Assembly: GCA_003280605.1 (NCBI GenBank) | Contig: QCEM01000010.1 | Coordinates: 1-64,000 of the forward strand | From: SAR116 cluster bacterium AG-355-O21 | Lineage (GTDB): Bacteria; Pseudomonadota; Alphaproteobacteria; Thalassobaculales; Thalassobaculaceae | Length of the DNA: 64,000 nucleotides | Direction of reading: 5' to 3' | Shown here: in pieces, positions 1 through 8,369 of the stretch | Position numbering within the stretch: the first letter of the stretch is position 1 | Layout: every line of letters begins with the position of its first letter | Program-made: the position numbers and the translations under genes | Notes under the pieces: generated by a model | Databases searched by the model: none | What the model was told of the DNA's origin: nothing | Seen by the model: only the letters and a program-made list of their open reading frames with translations

Positions 1-305
1 CAGATTAACTATAACCCCAATATGGGCCATGGCGACTGCCCTGGGGCTTAGCTAGAAAGCATCTGTGGTTAATTGATCAAATCTGGATCACCTAACTGTT
101 GAACAAACTGTTGAACAAACCGTACCTGTTAATCAAACCAGAGAACGGGTTAATCTATTGTTATTGCTTGTGTTGATATGACTCTTGGTTCCTAAGATAA
201 GCATCTAACCCATCGTCTGGGCACCAACAAATCAATCTAAATTGATCTAAGTCATTGATCCACAAGCTTTCTATTGGCTTGAGGTTCTTTGGTGATGAAC
301 AAACT
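1..305 (-). repeat. Inverted repeat copy A of the recombinase-associated repeat family (cut by window start)
   Basis: This segment is the inverted partner of 1439-1744. Its inner 105 bases (201-305) match 1439-1543 in reverse complement with two mismatches that I can see. Further out the match is weaker but continuous to base 1, so the repeat probably extends beyond the window. It covers the last 11 codons and stop of the recombinase gene. It also carries, pointing the other way, a copy of that gene's promoter region and ATG (295-297). A tandem 12-base unit (AACAAACTGTTG-like) lies at 96-120. The same unit forms the first codons of the recombinase gene. Inner near-identity with divergent outer parts suggests gene conversion or selection on the inner part. 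Confidence 0.85.
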
Positions 306-1449
306 CATTCATCCAGCGACCCAACACCTCAATCGTGTAGCCATTGCCATAGCTGCTTCCCACGCTACTGCTGGACCAACCACCTATCTGGTCAATAATG
401 TCTGCAGGGCATTCGATCGTTCTTAGTCGGTCTCTCATGCTATGCCTGAATGAATGAACCACGCATCCCTCTGGAGCATGATTACGAAGCCATTTGTTCA
501 AAGCAGCGCTTGCTGAATTGGTCTTATGGCCCTCATCGGAGCAGTATTTAGGGATTGCGAAGGGTGTGTCAGGGCTCTGTTTAAGTACCCTCTTAACTGC
601 CCATAACGATGCTCCCACAAGAGGGATCTGTCGCTTGCTTCCTGGTGTTTTAAGGCGTCGCCAAGGGTGTGGTTTAAGATCGATGTAAGAGTTATCACCG
701 TCTATGACGATATCGCTTCTTAGCAGACCAATTGCTTCTCCAAGCCTCATGCCAGTGTCGCTCAGTAAAGCAATAATCCAGCGTAACTCGTCATCCTGTT
801 CAAAGCACTTTTGCTGAATCTTATGAATGTCAGACAATGGTATCGGCTGTCGTTGATTTACAGGTAAGCCCTCAGGCATGAAGGTACCTGAAAATGCGTT
901 TGAACAGCCCAAGCCTTGTTCCTTGATAGCTAGGTTGATGATTGACCTAATGCTGCCAAAGACCCTTTTTATGGTGTCTCTGGCCATCCCCTGATCAATT
1001 AACCAGTCACGAAATTTAGCTGCATCGACCGTCGAGTAGGATGACAGCGGATGATCGCCCAAGACCTTTATGACATACCCGACATTGCGATGGGCTCCCC
1101 TTACAAAGGTCTTATCTTTCCCGGCGCTCTTGAGGCGAAGATACAGATCCATTGCTTGGGATAAGTTCAGGCAATCATTAGTCACATCAGATAGAGGTGT
1201 TAGGACTAGATTAATTGCTGGAATATCGATCTGCTGAAGACGTAATCCAAGCCAATAATTTTCGAGGCGTTGGTTAATTGATTTAGCTGATCTGGCCGCA
1301 ACGGAAATTGATTTAGTGCGCAAGCTCAGGCAGACCCTGTCAGCTTTGTAATGCCGCCTCACATCACTCGGGACTCGTCGGATAAAATAGAAAACACCAG
1401 AGCGGAACCACAAATACGACGAGGAATTTTTGTTCAACAGTTTGTTCAT
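271..1449 (-). CDS. Tyrosine recombinase (phage-type integrase) bounded by inverted repeats
   Basis: This is a tyrosine site-specific recombinase of about 392 residues, which cuts and rejoins DNA through a phosphotyrosine intermediate. Numbering from the upstream TTG two codons before the chosen ATG, the catalytic set is complete: Arg237 in TGMRLGEAIGL, a Lys near 269-274, His334-x-x-Arg337 in HSFRHSMRD, Trp360 in GGW and nucleophile Tyr369. The N-terminal 60 residues resemble the short arm-binding domain common in alphaproteobacterial integrases. I chose the ATG at 1449, with a GAGG about nine bases upstream, over the TTG at 1455. Both ends of the gene lie inside the flanking inverted repeats, so its promoter and start codon belong to the repeat. 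No excisionase or tRNA target is visible beside it. Family certain; its recombination site is unknown. Confidence 0.93.
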   Translation of the reverse strand: MNKLLNKNSSSYLWFRSGVFYFIRRVPSDVRRHYKADRVCLSLRTKSISVAARSAKSINQRLENYWLGLRLQQIDIPAINLVLTPLSDVTNDCLNLSQAMDLYLRLKSAGKDKTFVRGAHRNVGYVIKVLGDHPLSSYSTVDAAKFRDWLIDQGMARDTIKRVFGSIRSIINLAIKEQGLGCSNAFSGTFMPEGLPVNQRQPIPLSDIHKIQQKCFEQDDELRWIIALLSDTGMRLGEAIGLLRSDIVIDGDNSYIDLKPHPWRRLKTPGSKRQIPLVGASLWAVKRVLKQSPDTPFAIPKYCSDEGHKTNSASAALNKWLRNHAPEGCVVHSFRHSMRDRLRTIECPADIIDQIGGWSSSSVGSSYGNGYTIEVLGRWMNEFVHHQRTSSQ

Positions 1450-1899
1450 CACCAAAGAACCTCAAGCTAATAGAAAGCTTGTGGATCAATGACTTAGATC
1501 AATTTAGATTGATTTGTTGGTGCCCAGAAGATGGGTTAGATGCCCTATTGAAGAACCAACTGTCACATTCATACATATCTTATCAATAGTTTAGCCAGGA
1601 ACTTGGTTGGATCAATAGGTAAGTTTTATGCCCCAGTTTGTGCCTCAGTCGATCACTGGTATTTTACCGAGCGATCACAGATGCTGTCTGACCGACCCCG
1701 GGCGGCAGCCATGGCCTAGGTGGGGGTAGTGGTTCATCAGGTCACCGGCACTTGTCCAAAATCACCGTCAACACATGAGGCGCTCATGTAAGAGTCACTG
1801 AGTCCGGTTAGGCATCTCAGCTAGGCGTGCAGCTAAGACCGGTCTAATGCCTGTGTATGATTCTTAGACTGCGTTAAATGAACAGTTTGATGGTTGGGT
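1439..1899 (+). repeat. Repeat copy B, inverted relative to A and C
   Basis: Bases 1439-1543 are an almost perfect inverted copy of 201-305 and hold the promoter and start of the recombinase gene. Bases about 1519-1899 match 8705-9100 in reverse complement along nearly 390 bases, at roughly two-thirds identity judged by eye. Shared blocks include the segment around AGAAGATGGG, the CCCAGTTTGTGCC block, AAATCACCGTCA, AAGAGT[C/G]ACTG and a long final block ending TTTGATGGTTGGGT. The match stops sharply after 1899. No reading frame is conserved between the copies, so the family is probably selected as DNA or RNA and not as protein. Confidence 0.8.
1829..1872 (+). other. Conserved stem-loop near the outer end of repeat B
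   Basis: Arms GCAGCTAAGA and TCTTAGACTGC pair with one bulged base around a loop of about 22 bases. The loop (CGGTCTAATGCCTG and following bases) is nearly unchanged in repeat C, while the stem bases differ in a paired way (CTAAG/CTTAG here, CTATG/CATAG in C). One compensatory change is only weak support for a conserved structure. A second small hairpin, ACATGAG-GCG-CTCATGT, lies just upstream at about 1773-1789. Confidence 0.5.
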
Positions 1900-2074
1900 A
1901 AGCAGGTGAGATTTTATGTATTTCCTACACATCGTTGATTTGTTGACAGTCAACTCATTCCTCATGGTTATCCATGTTACAGAGCCGAGAGCATTAGCGC
2001 CCAGGCTCTCTTCTTAGGTTAGATAGATGAGCTAGATAAGACGGCACGCGGGTGGCCCCATCTAGCCAACCTTC

Positions 2075-2422
2075 TTATTTTTCGATCAATTTCAGGGCAC
2101 ACGCGATAGCCAAGGGCCTGTTTACATCATTAGTACCTGGCATTTTGGCCCAGTCTTCTGAAGATATGAGCTCGAGCCTGTTGTAAGACGCCGCACGTTC
2201 AAGTTTTATTAATTTTTCCTCAAAACCCGCATCGCTTTTTGCGCGGCTGACGCATAGCGGCAAAAGACTTTCGGTAACCTTTGCAGTCGATGCATCTTCG
2301 ATTAATACGGCGGCTTTGCTGCCTGTTATCCATCCACCAAAATTAAAGCCAATAATAATTGTTAGGATGCACCCTATTACTAACCCTAAACTGATGTATT
2401 TTACGCTAAATGAAACTGCCAT
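2075..2422 (-). CDS. Small single-pass membrane protein of unknown function
   Basis: A protein of about 115 residues with an N-terminal membrane helix (about residues 8-27) ending in a GGW-x-TGS segment. A soluble helical tail follows, with a conserved-looking LCVSRAK motif, an aromatic WAKMPG segment and a Cys near the end (ACALK). Small proteins of this general layout occur in Rhodospirillales-like genomes without assigned function; I recall the pattern but cannot search it. I chose the ATG at 2422 because AAGGGG lies about seven bases upstream; an earlier ATG at 2452 lacks such a site. It lies between repeat B and the IS remnant. The 1900-2074 stretch downstream holds nothing I can name. 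Confidence 0.6.
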   Translation of the reverse strand: MAVSFSVKYISLGLVIGCILTIIIGFNFGGWITGSKAAVLIEDASTAKVTESLLPLCVSRAKSDAGFEEKLIKLERAASYNRLELISSEDWAKMPGTNDVNRPLAIACALKLIEK

Positions 2423-2597
2423 TTTTACCCCTTTTATTTTCTGTATGGTCACAATGTCACAAATAATTTTAATGTCCTAATAAATAAAATATTTATCAAA
2501 AATAATAAAATTTATATTTGTTTATTTTTTTATAATGCTAATTATTTTCTTAAATTTACGAATTTGAATATTTTCTGCATTTTCAGGGTGTATAGCC

Positions 2598-3065
2598 TCA
2601 ATTGTACAGGCCATAAATTTGCCGTTTCTCCAGTAAAATTTCAGGTGCTGGCGGTTGCATATTCAGCGCGTGAGGTGGCCTGATTTGATTGTATTGTCGG
2701 CGCCAGATGTTGATGGCGATTTGAACTTCTCTGGTTGAGTAGACCCACTCGACATTCACGACTTCCTGGCGCAAGCGACCGTTGAAGCGCTCGTTATAAC
2801 CATTCTCCGGGGGACTGCGTGGGTAGATCCGGATGGGTTTGATGCCGACCTTGATGAGTCACGCCGACAATGGAGCCGCGACGCACTCTGGGCCGTTGTC
2901 GGAGCGGATATAGACAGGGCCGCCCCGTTCCAGGATCAGCGGATGTAAAGCCTCCAGAACGTCATTGCCACTCATCTTCGCCGGCACGGCCACCCACAGC
3001 GCCGCGCGCGTGAACGCCTCAAAGACCGTAAGCATCTTCAATGGGCGCCGGCGGGCGGTTGGCCA
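2598..3065 (-). pseudogene. IS3-family transposase (OrfB integrase core) remnant
   Basis: Reading on the minus strand, the DDE integrase core is clear: LTVFEAFTR (first Asp region altered), then YIRSDNGPEC with the second catalytic Asp, then SPPENGYNERFNGRLR with the catalytic Glu, and RPPHALNMQPPAPE near the C-terminus. The gene has lost its 5' part; homology begins near 3065 with RRRPLKML. A TGA at 2859-2861 interrupts the frame where this family usually has Trp (as in ..DW[IL]..VG..). The first Asp appears to be Glu (VFEAF). No terminal inverted repeats or orfA are visible. It is a dead insertion sequence fused against the promoter side of the downstream hydrolase gene. Confidence 0.88.
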
Positions 3066-3167
3066 TCGGCAAATTATTGGCCTGTTCATGGGGGCGACAA
3101 GGAGAAGATCATTGAAGCTGCGATCGGTTTCACGCAAGCTAGGGGCTGATGAATTTGGGAGCAGCAC

Positions 3168-4064
3168 ATGGCTAGCGAGACCGAGAGCGCAGAAATTGTC
3201 TGGGGCGGCATGACGCAAGACGCTCTAGACGCCGCCTATGACCAGGCGGTCTATGCTGCCAATATGCAACAAATTTTTGCGCGCTGGGAAGCACATAGCG
3301 AGGACATACGGACCCGCCTTGGAAAACCTGAACGCCATGACTACGGCCCTGGTCCCAATGAGGGGCTAGACCTTTACAAATCGCACCGGCCGAATGCCCC
3401 GATCCACTTGTTTGTCCATGGGGGCGCCTGGCGCGGGCGCAAGGCTAACGACAGTGCGATCGCAGCCGAGACTTTTGTGAATGCGGGCGCATGTTTTGTC
3501 GTGATTGATTTTGATTGGGTGCAAGACCGCGATGGTGATTTGATGCCGATCGCCGAACAAACCCGCCAAGCAATTGCTTGGACGTGGCGAAATGCAGCGA
3601 AAATTGGTGGCGATCCCAATCGTTTATTTGTGTCGGGACATTCGTCGGGTGCGCATATGGTTGCGGTCGCGCTCACAACTGACTGGCCGGCAACCCATAA
3701 GGTGCCAGCGGATTTGATAAAAGGCGCCGCACTTTGTAGCGGTATTTATGATTTAACGCCAGTCAGCCTGTCGGCCCGGAGTTCTTATGTGAACTTCACC
3801 GCCGTCAGCATTGATGCGCTGAGCCCAATGCGGCGGCTGGATCAGATTACCTGCCCGCTGATCGTTGCCCATGGCAGCTTAGACACGCCAGAGTTCCAAC
3901 GCCAAAGCCGCGATTTTGCCGCCGCCCTGCAGCAGCAAGGTCATGCTTGTCAAACCTTGGTCGGGGCGCATTATAATCACTTCGAACTTTTAGAGACGAT
4001 GGCCAATCCACTGGGTTTGATAGGCCGGGCCGCTTTGGCGCAAATGGGTTTAGGATCGCATTAA
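3168..4064 (+). CDS. Alpha/beta hydrolase, kynurenine formamidase/carboxylesterase-like
   Basis: A 298-residue soluble alpha/beta hydrolase of the HGGAW class. The oxyanion-hole motif HGGAW is at about 84-88 and the nucleophile elbow GHSSG at about 157-161 (Ser159). An Asp follows in HGSLDTPEF and a His in the C-terminal YNHFEL segment, so the triad is complete. Relatives include arylformamidases (kynurenine formamidase) and esterases that open amide or ester bonds in small molecules. A GGGAG site seven bases before the ATG supports this start. The gene heads an operon with a TauABC/SsuABC-like transporter and a second hydrolase, so it probably acts on whatever that transporter imports. The exact substrate is not readable. 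Confidence 0.85.
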   Translation: MASETESAEIVWGGMTQDALDAAYDQAVYAANMQQIFARWEAHSEDIRTRLGKPERHDYGPGPNEGLDLYKSHRPNAPIHLFVHGGAWRGRKANDSAIAAETFVNAGACFVVIDFDWVQDRDGDLMPIAEQTRQAIAWTWRNAAKIGGDPNRLFVSGHSSGAHMVAVALTTDWPATHKVPADLIKGAALCSGIYDLTPVSLSARSSYVNFTAVSIDALSPMRRLDQITCPLIVAHGSLDTPEFQRQSRDFAAALQQQGHACQTLVGAHYNHFELLETMANPLGLIGRAALAQMGLGSH

Positions 4065-4132
4065 TCACCATCAGTCGCTTGCTAAAACTCCAAAGAAAAT
4101 TAGTCTCAGAGCTCCAGGGGGAAGGTGCAGAG

Positions 4133-4912
4133 ATGTCAGACTGCGTTCTTGAATTTGATAATGTGCGGCTGAATTTCGGTCAGGAAATGATTTATGACCA
4201 GCTCAGCTTTACGGTCGAGGCGGGCGAATTTTTATGTATTCTTGGCCCAAGCGGCTGCGGTAAATCAACCTCGCTGCGCCTCATGGGCGATCTGATCTCG
4301 GCCGATGGCGGCAGCATCAAAGTCACGGGTCTGTCACCAGCCGAAGGTTGGCGCAAGCTTGCATATGTCTTTCAGTCACCACGGTTGGTCGCTTGGCGTA
4401 CTGCCCTTGATAACGTCATTTTGGGCATGGAGTTGCGCTTTAAGAACATCACCAAAGCTGAGATGACCGAAAAGGCGGAAAGCCTTCTTGAACTCGTCGG
4501 CCTTGGCAAGGATATGGCGAAATATCCAAGCATGCTGTCCGGTGGAGAGCGTCAGCGTGTCGCGATCGCCCGGGCTTTGTCTGTCGACCCTGAAATTATT
4601 TTGATGGATGAACCCTTTTCCGCCCTCGACTTGAATACTAGGCGGCGGATGCGGGCAGAAATTGTGCGGATTTGGGAGCAAACTGGTAAGACCGTGATTT
4701 TTGTTACCCATGACGTTGATGAAGCCCTGGTACTGGCCAACCGGATCCTGTTATTGTCTAACAAGCCCACCAACGTATTGAAAACAATTACTTTGAATGA
4801 GGCACGGCCCCGTGACCTTGACAATTCGCAATCCTTAGCGCGCCACAAGGAACATATGGTTTCCTTATTTCGCCAACTTGAAGGCCCGTTAGAAGGTAAC
4901 GCAGCTGACTGA
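4133..4912 (+). CDS. ABC transporter ATPase, TauB/SsuB/NrtD-like
   Basis: A 259-residue cytoplasmic ATPase that powers import. Walker A GPSGCGKST is at 38-46, the Q-loop at VFQSPRL, the signature LSGGERQR at about 135-142, Walker B IILMDEP at about 155-161 and the switch histidine in FVTHDVDEA. These features fit the nitrate/taurine/sulfonate-type importer family. I placed the start at the ATG at 4133, which gives the usual N-terminus (SDCVLEFDNVRL); an upstream in-frame ATG at 4079 would add 18 atypical residues. It works with the binding protein and the two permeases immediately downstream. Confidence 0.92.
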   Translation: MSDCVLEFDNVRLNFGQEMIYDQLSFTVEAGEFLCILGPSGCGKSTSLRLMGDLISADGGSIKVTGLSPAEGWRKLAYVFQSPRLVAWRTALDNVILGMELRFKNITKAEMTEKAESLLELVGLGKDMAKYPSMLSGGERQRVAIARALSVDPEIILMDEPFSALDLNTRRRMRAEIVRIWEQTGKTVIFVTHDVDEALVLANRILLLSNKPTNVLKTITLNEARPRDLDNSQSLARHKEHMVSLFRQLEGPLEGNAAD

Positions 4913-4952
4913 TCGGCGTGCAATCACCTACAGCAGAAAGGACTAAGATTTC

Positions 4953-5960
4953 ATGAAAATATTTAAAATCATCAGCCGTATAACCCAATTAACGGCTGTT
5001 GCCGCCATTGCCGTTATCGCAGGTTTTTCGCAGTCTGATGCCAAAGAGAAGGTGACCTACGCCTATTTGGCCGACCCGGCCCTTGAGGGCATCCTTTACG
5101 CTATCAAGAGTGGCAAAGTCACCTCGGACCTGATTGACGTTGAGGCCAGCGCATTGCAAATCCCAGCCTTGATTTCTTCAACGCCGGCAAAAAAGTATGA
5201 TGTGATCATGAATGCCGTGATGGCCATCCCATTTGCCAAAAAACGTGGCTTAGATTTGGTCGTTCTGTCGTCTGCATTGCGCTCTGCACCGGGGCGTGAG
5301 GGCGCCGGCATTTGGGTCAAAAAAGACAGCCCCTACAAAACATTGGCTGACCTTAAAGGTAAAAAGATTGGCAGCTACTCCTTGCGTGCGACCGGCACCA
5401 CCTGGATCCGCATCGCGCTTTGGAAAAAATATGGCATCAATGTCTCCTATAAGGGCGGCGATTACGAATGGGTTCAAATTCCGGCACCGGCCCTCCTTTC
5501 ATCGCTCGAAACCGGGCGCGTGGACGCGGCAACTTTGATTCATTCCCAAGCTTATAAGGCGCGGGCGACAAACGACTACCGGGTGCTGACATGGACCAGC
5601 AAGGATAATTTTGAGTTGTTTGGTGCCGATACCCTGTCGGCAGTCAATGTGACCTATCCGGAAAAACTTAAAGTCCGCCCGGAAGCCTTTAAGGAGTTCA
5701 ATCGGATGCTGCATGAATCGGTGCAGTATGCGGTCAACAATCCTGACCAGGTGGGCGCGGCGATCGCAAAACAAACCACCAAGATCACTGCCGACTATTT
5801 CAAAGCTTGGCTGAAAGATTATGCCTATTTCCCGGCTGTGATCAGCGAGGCGGATAAAAAAGCCATGACCACGGTTTGGACCATGTCGAAAGAAATGGGC
5901 ATTCTGAAAAACGTCCCGGACGTGAACGCAGTGATCTGGGCGCATGCGATTAAAGAATAA
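4953..5960 (+). CDS. Periplasmic substrate-binding protein, NMT1/TauA/SsuA-like
   Basis: A 335-residue exported binding protein. Residues 1-30 form a Sec signal peptide (Lys-rich start, hydrophobic core TAVAAIAVIAG, likely cleavage after SDA). The mature part has the NMT1/TauA-type fold order, with LADLKGKKIG at about 130-139 as the recognisable segment lining the ligand cleft. AGAAAGGA precedes the ATG. It captures the ligand in the periplasm and delivers it to the two permeases downstream. The family binds sulfonates, nitrate, pyrimidine precursors and aromatic acids, so the ligand cannot be named from sequence alone. Confidence 0.9.
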   Translation: MKIFKIISRITQLTAVAAIAVIAGFSQSDAKEKVTYAYLADPALEGILYAIKSGKVTSDLIDVEASALQIPALISSTPAKKYDVIMNAVMAIPFAKKRGLDLVVLSSALRSAPGREGAGIWVKKDSPYKTLADLKGKKIGSYSLRATGTTWIRIALWKKYGINVSYKGGDYEWVQIPAPALLSSLETGRVDAATLIHSQAYKARATNDYRVLTWTSKDNFELFGADTLSAVNVTYPEKLKVRPEAFKEFNRMLHESVQYAVNNPDQVGAAIAKQTTKITADYFKAWLKDYAYFPAVISEADKKAMTTVWTMSKEMGILKNVPDVNAVIWAHAIKE

Positions 5961-5985
5961 TCGCGACCTGCCTCAGCGTTAAGAT

Positions 5986-6765
5986 ATGCGAGCCGAAGCA
6001 ACTGGCCGTCCCTGGTGGACACCACGCAAAGCGGCCCATGCGTTTACCCTGTTTTTTTTGGGGGCATGGGCTGCTTTCAGCATGGTGGTTGAGAGTTATG
6101 TGATGCCAAGCCCCTGGGCCGTTGTCGTTCGTTTGGCGGCAATGTTCCAGGACATCCATGAATTTAGCCACATGCTGTATTCATTCGGCCACATCATTGC
6201 GGCTGTGGGCATTTCTTTCGTGATTGGCACGGTTCTGGCCTTCATGGCCTATTATCTCAATATACTCCGGCCAGCAATTCAAGATCGGGCGACGCCATTC
6301 TTGAATTCTTTCTCAGGGGTTGGCTGGACTTTCCTAGCGATCATTTGGTTCGGCATCTCCGATGTCACCGTCGTGTTTGTGATTTCGTTGGTCTTGATTC
6401 CATTTGCCATCATCAACATGCGCGAAGGCCTTGCAAACCTCGATGGCGAAATCTTGGAGATGGCGCAAAGCTTCTCACGCTCTCCCTGGCAGCGGTTTCG
6501 ATGGATCATTCTGCCTTCCCTTTACCCGTTCATTTTTGCCACGATCCGCATCAGTTTTGGGGTTGCCTGGAAAGTTGCCCTGACCGCCGAGCTTTTTGGC
6601 GGCAATACGGGGCTGGGGTATATGCTGAACCTGGCACGGCAAGATTTTGATATGCCATTGGTGCTGGCTGTCATCGTCGTTATCATTGCCTTTGTTTATA
6701 CAACTGACCGCTTCATCTTCCAGCCGTTGCAATCTGTCTTGGCGAGGCACCATGGCGTTGTCTAG
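5986..6765 (+). CDS. ABC transporter permease, TauC/SsuC-like (first of two)
   Basis: A 259-residue inner-membrane permease with about six hydrophobic segments and the BPD_transp_1 fold. The EAA loop that contacts the ATPase is visible in the stretch EMAQSFSRSPWQRFRWI, followed by the LPS-l-P segment usual for this family. It is followed with a 14-base overlap by a second permease of the same family, so the channel is probably a heterodimer, whereas classical TauABC and SsuABC systems use one permease gene. Confidence 0.9.
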   Translation: MRAEATGRPWWTPRKAAHAFTLFFLGAWAAFSMVVESYVMPSPWAVVVRLAAMFQDIHEFSHMLYSFGHIIAAVGISFVIGTVLAFMAYYLNILRPAIQDRATPFLNSFSGVGWTFLAIIWFGISDVTVVFVISLVLIPFAIINMREGLANLDGEILEMAQSFSRSPWQRFRWIILPSLYPFIFATIRISFGVAWKVALTAELFGGNTGLGYMLNLARQDFDMPLVLAVIVVIIAFVYTTDRFIFQPLQSVLARHHGVV

Positions 6766-7549
6766 CCAAAATGCTGATGACCGTGATGATCGGTGGCGGC
6801 GCTGGCTAGCCCGTATTACGGCTGATGGCATGGTGGTTGTCCTGCTCGCCACCTGGTGGCTGTTTGCGCAAGATATGCCGGAATTCTTACTGCCTAGCCC
6901 GGATGTGGTCGGGCGCCGAATTTGGGAACTTTTTACCGACCCGCGCTATCTTGTACATGTCGCAGCAAGTAGTGCACGGGTTGTCATTGCAGTTGTTTTG
7001 GCGGTGATCCTGGGCGCCCTTTTAGCGTTTTTGCCGCGCTGGCTCAAAATAACCGAAGTCATAGTCCATGATCGGATCAAACCGTTCTTGAACTCTTTTC
7101 CGTCGGTTGGTTGGGCAATTCTAGCGATCATCTGGTTTGGCCCCTCTCATGGCACCGTTGTTTTTGTCATGGTGATGATTTTGACGCCATTCTGCTTGGT
7201 CAACCTTTCGGAGGGGCTGAAGGAAATCGATACTGAAATTTTGGAAATGGCCCGAAGTTTCACCCGCCGACGCTGGGTGGTCATTTTCAAGATTACCTTG
7301 CCTTTGCTGATCCCATATGTGGTCTCAGCTTTACGAATCGCCTATGGCGTTGGCTGGAAAATCGCCTTGGTGGCGGAGCTTTTTGGTACTGAAAGCGGCC
7401 TTGGATTTCTTTTGCAACAAGCGCAGTCGATTGCTGATGCAGCGACCGTATTTGCCACCTGCTTGTCGATTGTTATTGTGTTTTGGCTCGGCGAAAAGGC
7501 CATCATCGACCCATTGTCTCGAAAGTTCACACCCATTTCATCGGCCTAA
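6752..7549 (+). CDS. ABC transporter permease, TauC/SsuC-like (second of two)
   Basis: A 265-residue permease paralogous to the preceding gene: both share FLNSF-S/P-GVGW/SVGW, AIIWFG, and an EMARSFTRRRW EAA loop. The start ATG at 6752 lies inside the end of the upstream gene (14-base overlap, different frame) with GAGG just before it, which indicates translational coupling. An upstream in-frame ATG at 6647 would be deep in the previous gene and gives a non-family N-terminus. About six membrane helices. Confidence 0.9.
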   Translation: MALSSQNADDRDDRWRRWLARITADGMVVVLLATWWLFAQDMPEFLLPSPDVVGRRIWELFTDPRYLVHVAASSARVVIAVVLAVILGALLAFLPRWLKITEVIVHDRIKPFLNSFPSVGWAILAIIWFGPSHGTVVFVMVMILTPFCLVNLSEGLKEIDTEILEMARSFTRRRWVVIFKITLPLLIPYVVSALRIAYGVGWKIALVAELFGTESGLGFLLQQAQSIADAATVFATCLSIVIVFWLGEKAIIDPLSRKFTPISSA

Positions 7550-7559
7550 CGGAGGCAGT

Positions 7560-8369
7560 ATGACCGACATTAAAACTGAGCGCATCCTCGAGAACCCAAA
7601 AATTTGCGTCGACTATGCCGGTGAAGGGGAGCTGCTGGTCCTGATGCATGGGATTGGCGGTAACCGAAGTAATTGGACTGAACAAGTTGAGGCTTTTGCG
7701 CCGCACTTTAAAACAGTTGCCTGGGACGCCCGCGGTTACGGCGATAGTGATGATTATGACGGGCCGCTTGATTTCGAAGATTTCTCTCGTGATTTGCTGG
7801 CATTGCTTGATCATTTCAAAGTCGAAAAAGCCCATATTTGCGGGCTATCGATGGGAGGGCGCATCGCTCAGGATTTTTATCGTATGTATCCTGCGCGCGT
7901 GAAGTCGATGGTTCTTGTCGCAACTTTTGCCGGCTTCAAACGGTTGAGCGAGCCGGAGCGCCAGAGGTTTGTCGAATTGCGCCTCAAGCCCCTGAAAGAA
8001 GGCGGCAAAGAGCCAAAAGATATCGCACCCGTGGTTGCCAAAACCTTGGTTGGTCCAGTTGCCGCGCCAGCGCATTACGACCGCTTGGTGGCCAGTATGG
8101 AGCGGCTCCATAAGGCCAGCTATATCAAGACTATTGAGGCCTCCACTGCGCATGAAAAAGCGTTGGCGCTCAATACCGTGACAGTACCGACGCAGTTAAT
8201 TTTCGGCGAATTTGATACCCTCACCCCGCCGGAAGTTGGGCGCAATATGGCAGATCAGATTAGCGGCTCTGTTTACACGGAAATCCCTAACTCCGGACAT
8301 CTCATCAATATTGAGCAAGCCGAGCAATTTAATAAAATAACGCTCGATTTTCTGCTTGCTCAAAATTGA
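7560..8369 (+). CDS. Alpha/beta hydrolase, 3-oxoadipate enol-lactonase/esterase-like
   Basis: A 269-residue alpha/beta hydrolase. LMHGIGGNR forms the oxyanion region, GLSMGGR is the nucleophile elbow (Ser within residues 95-101), Asp is in FGEFDTLTPP and His in NSGHLINIE. The overall layout resembles enol-lactonases (PcaD) and C-C bond or ester hydrolases. GGAGG lies five bases before the ATG, and the gap to the second permease is ten bases, so it belongs to the transporter operon. Two hydrolases of different types flank one importer, which suggests uptake and stepwise hydrolysis of an ester or amide compound. The compound is not identified. Confidence 0.88.
   Translation: MTDIKTERILENPKICVDYAGEGELLVLMHGIGGNRSNWTEQVEAFAPHFKTVAWDARGYGDSDDYDGPLDFEDFSRDLLALLDHFKVEKAHICGLSMGGRIAQDFYRMYPARVKSMVLVATFAGFKRLSEPERQRFVELRLKPLKEGGKEPKDIAPVVAKTLVGPVAAPAHYDRLVASMERLHKASYIKTIEASTAHEKALALNTVTVPTQLIFGEFDTLTPPEVGRNMADQISGSVYTEIPNSGHLINIEQAEQFNKITLDFLLAQN

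Noticed and set aside
1-305. Recombinase inserted in a tRNA gene
   Set aside because: No tRNA fold is visible near either repeat arm; the only tRNA is at 62138-62213.
295-423. Short frame from the second copy of the start codon in repeat A
   Set aside because: It runs antisense through the recombinase C-terminus for about 43 codons with no family resemblance; it is a by-product of the inverted repeat.
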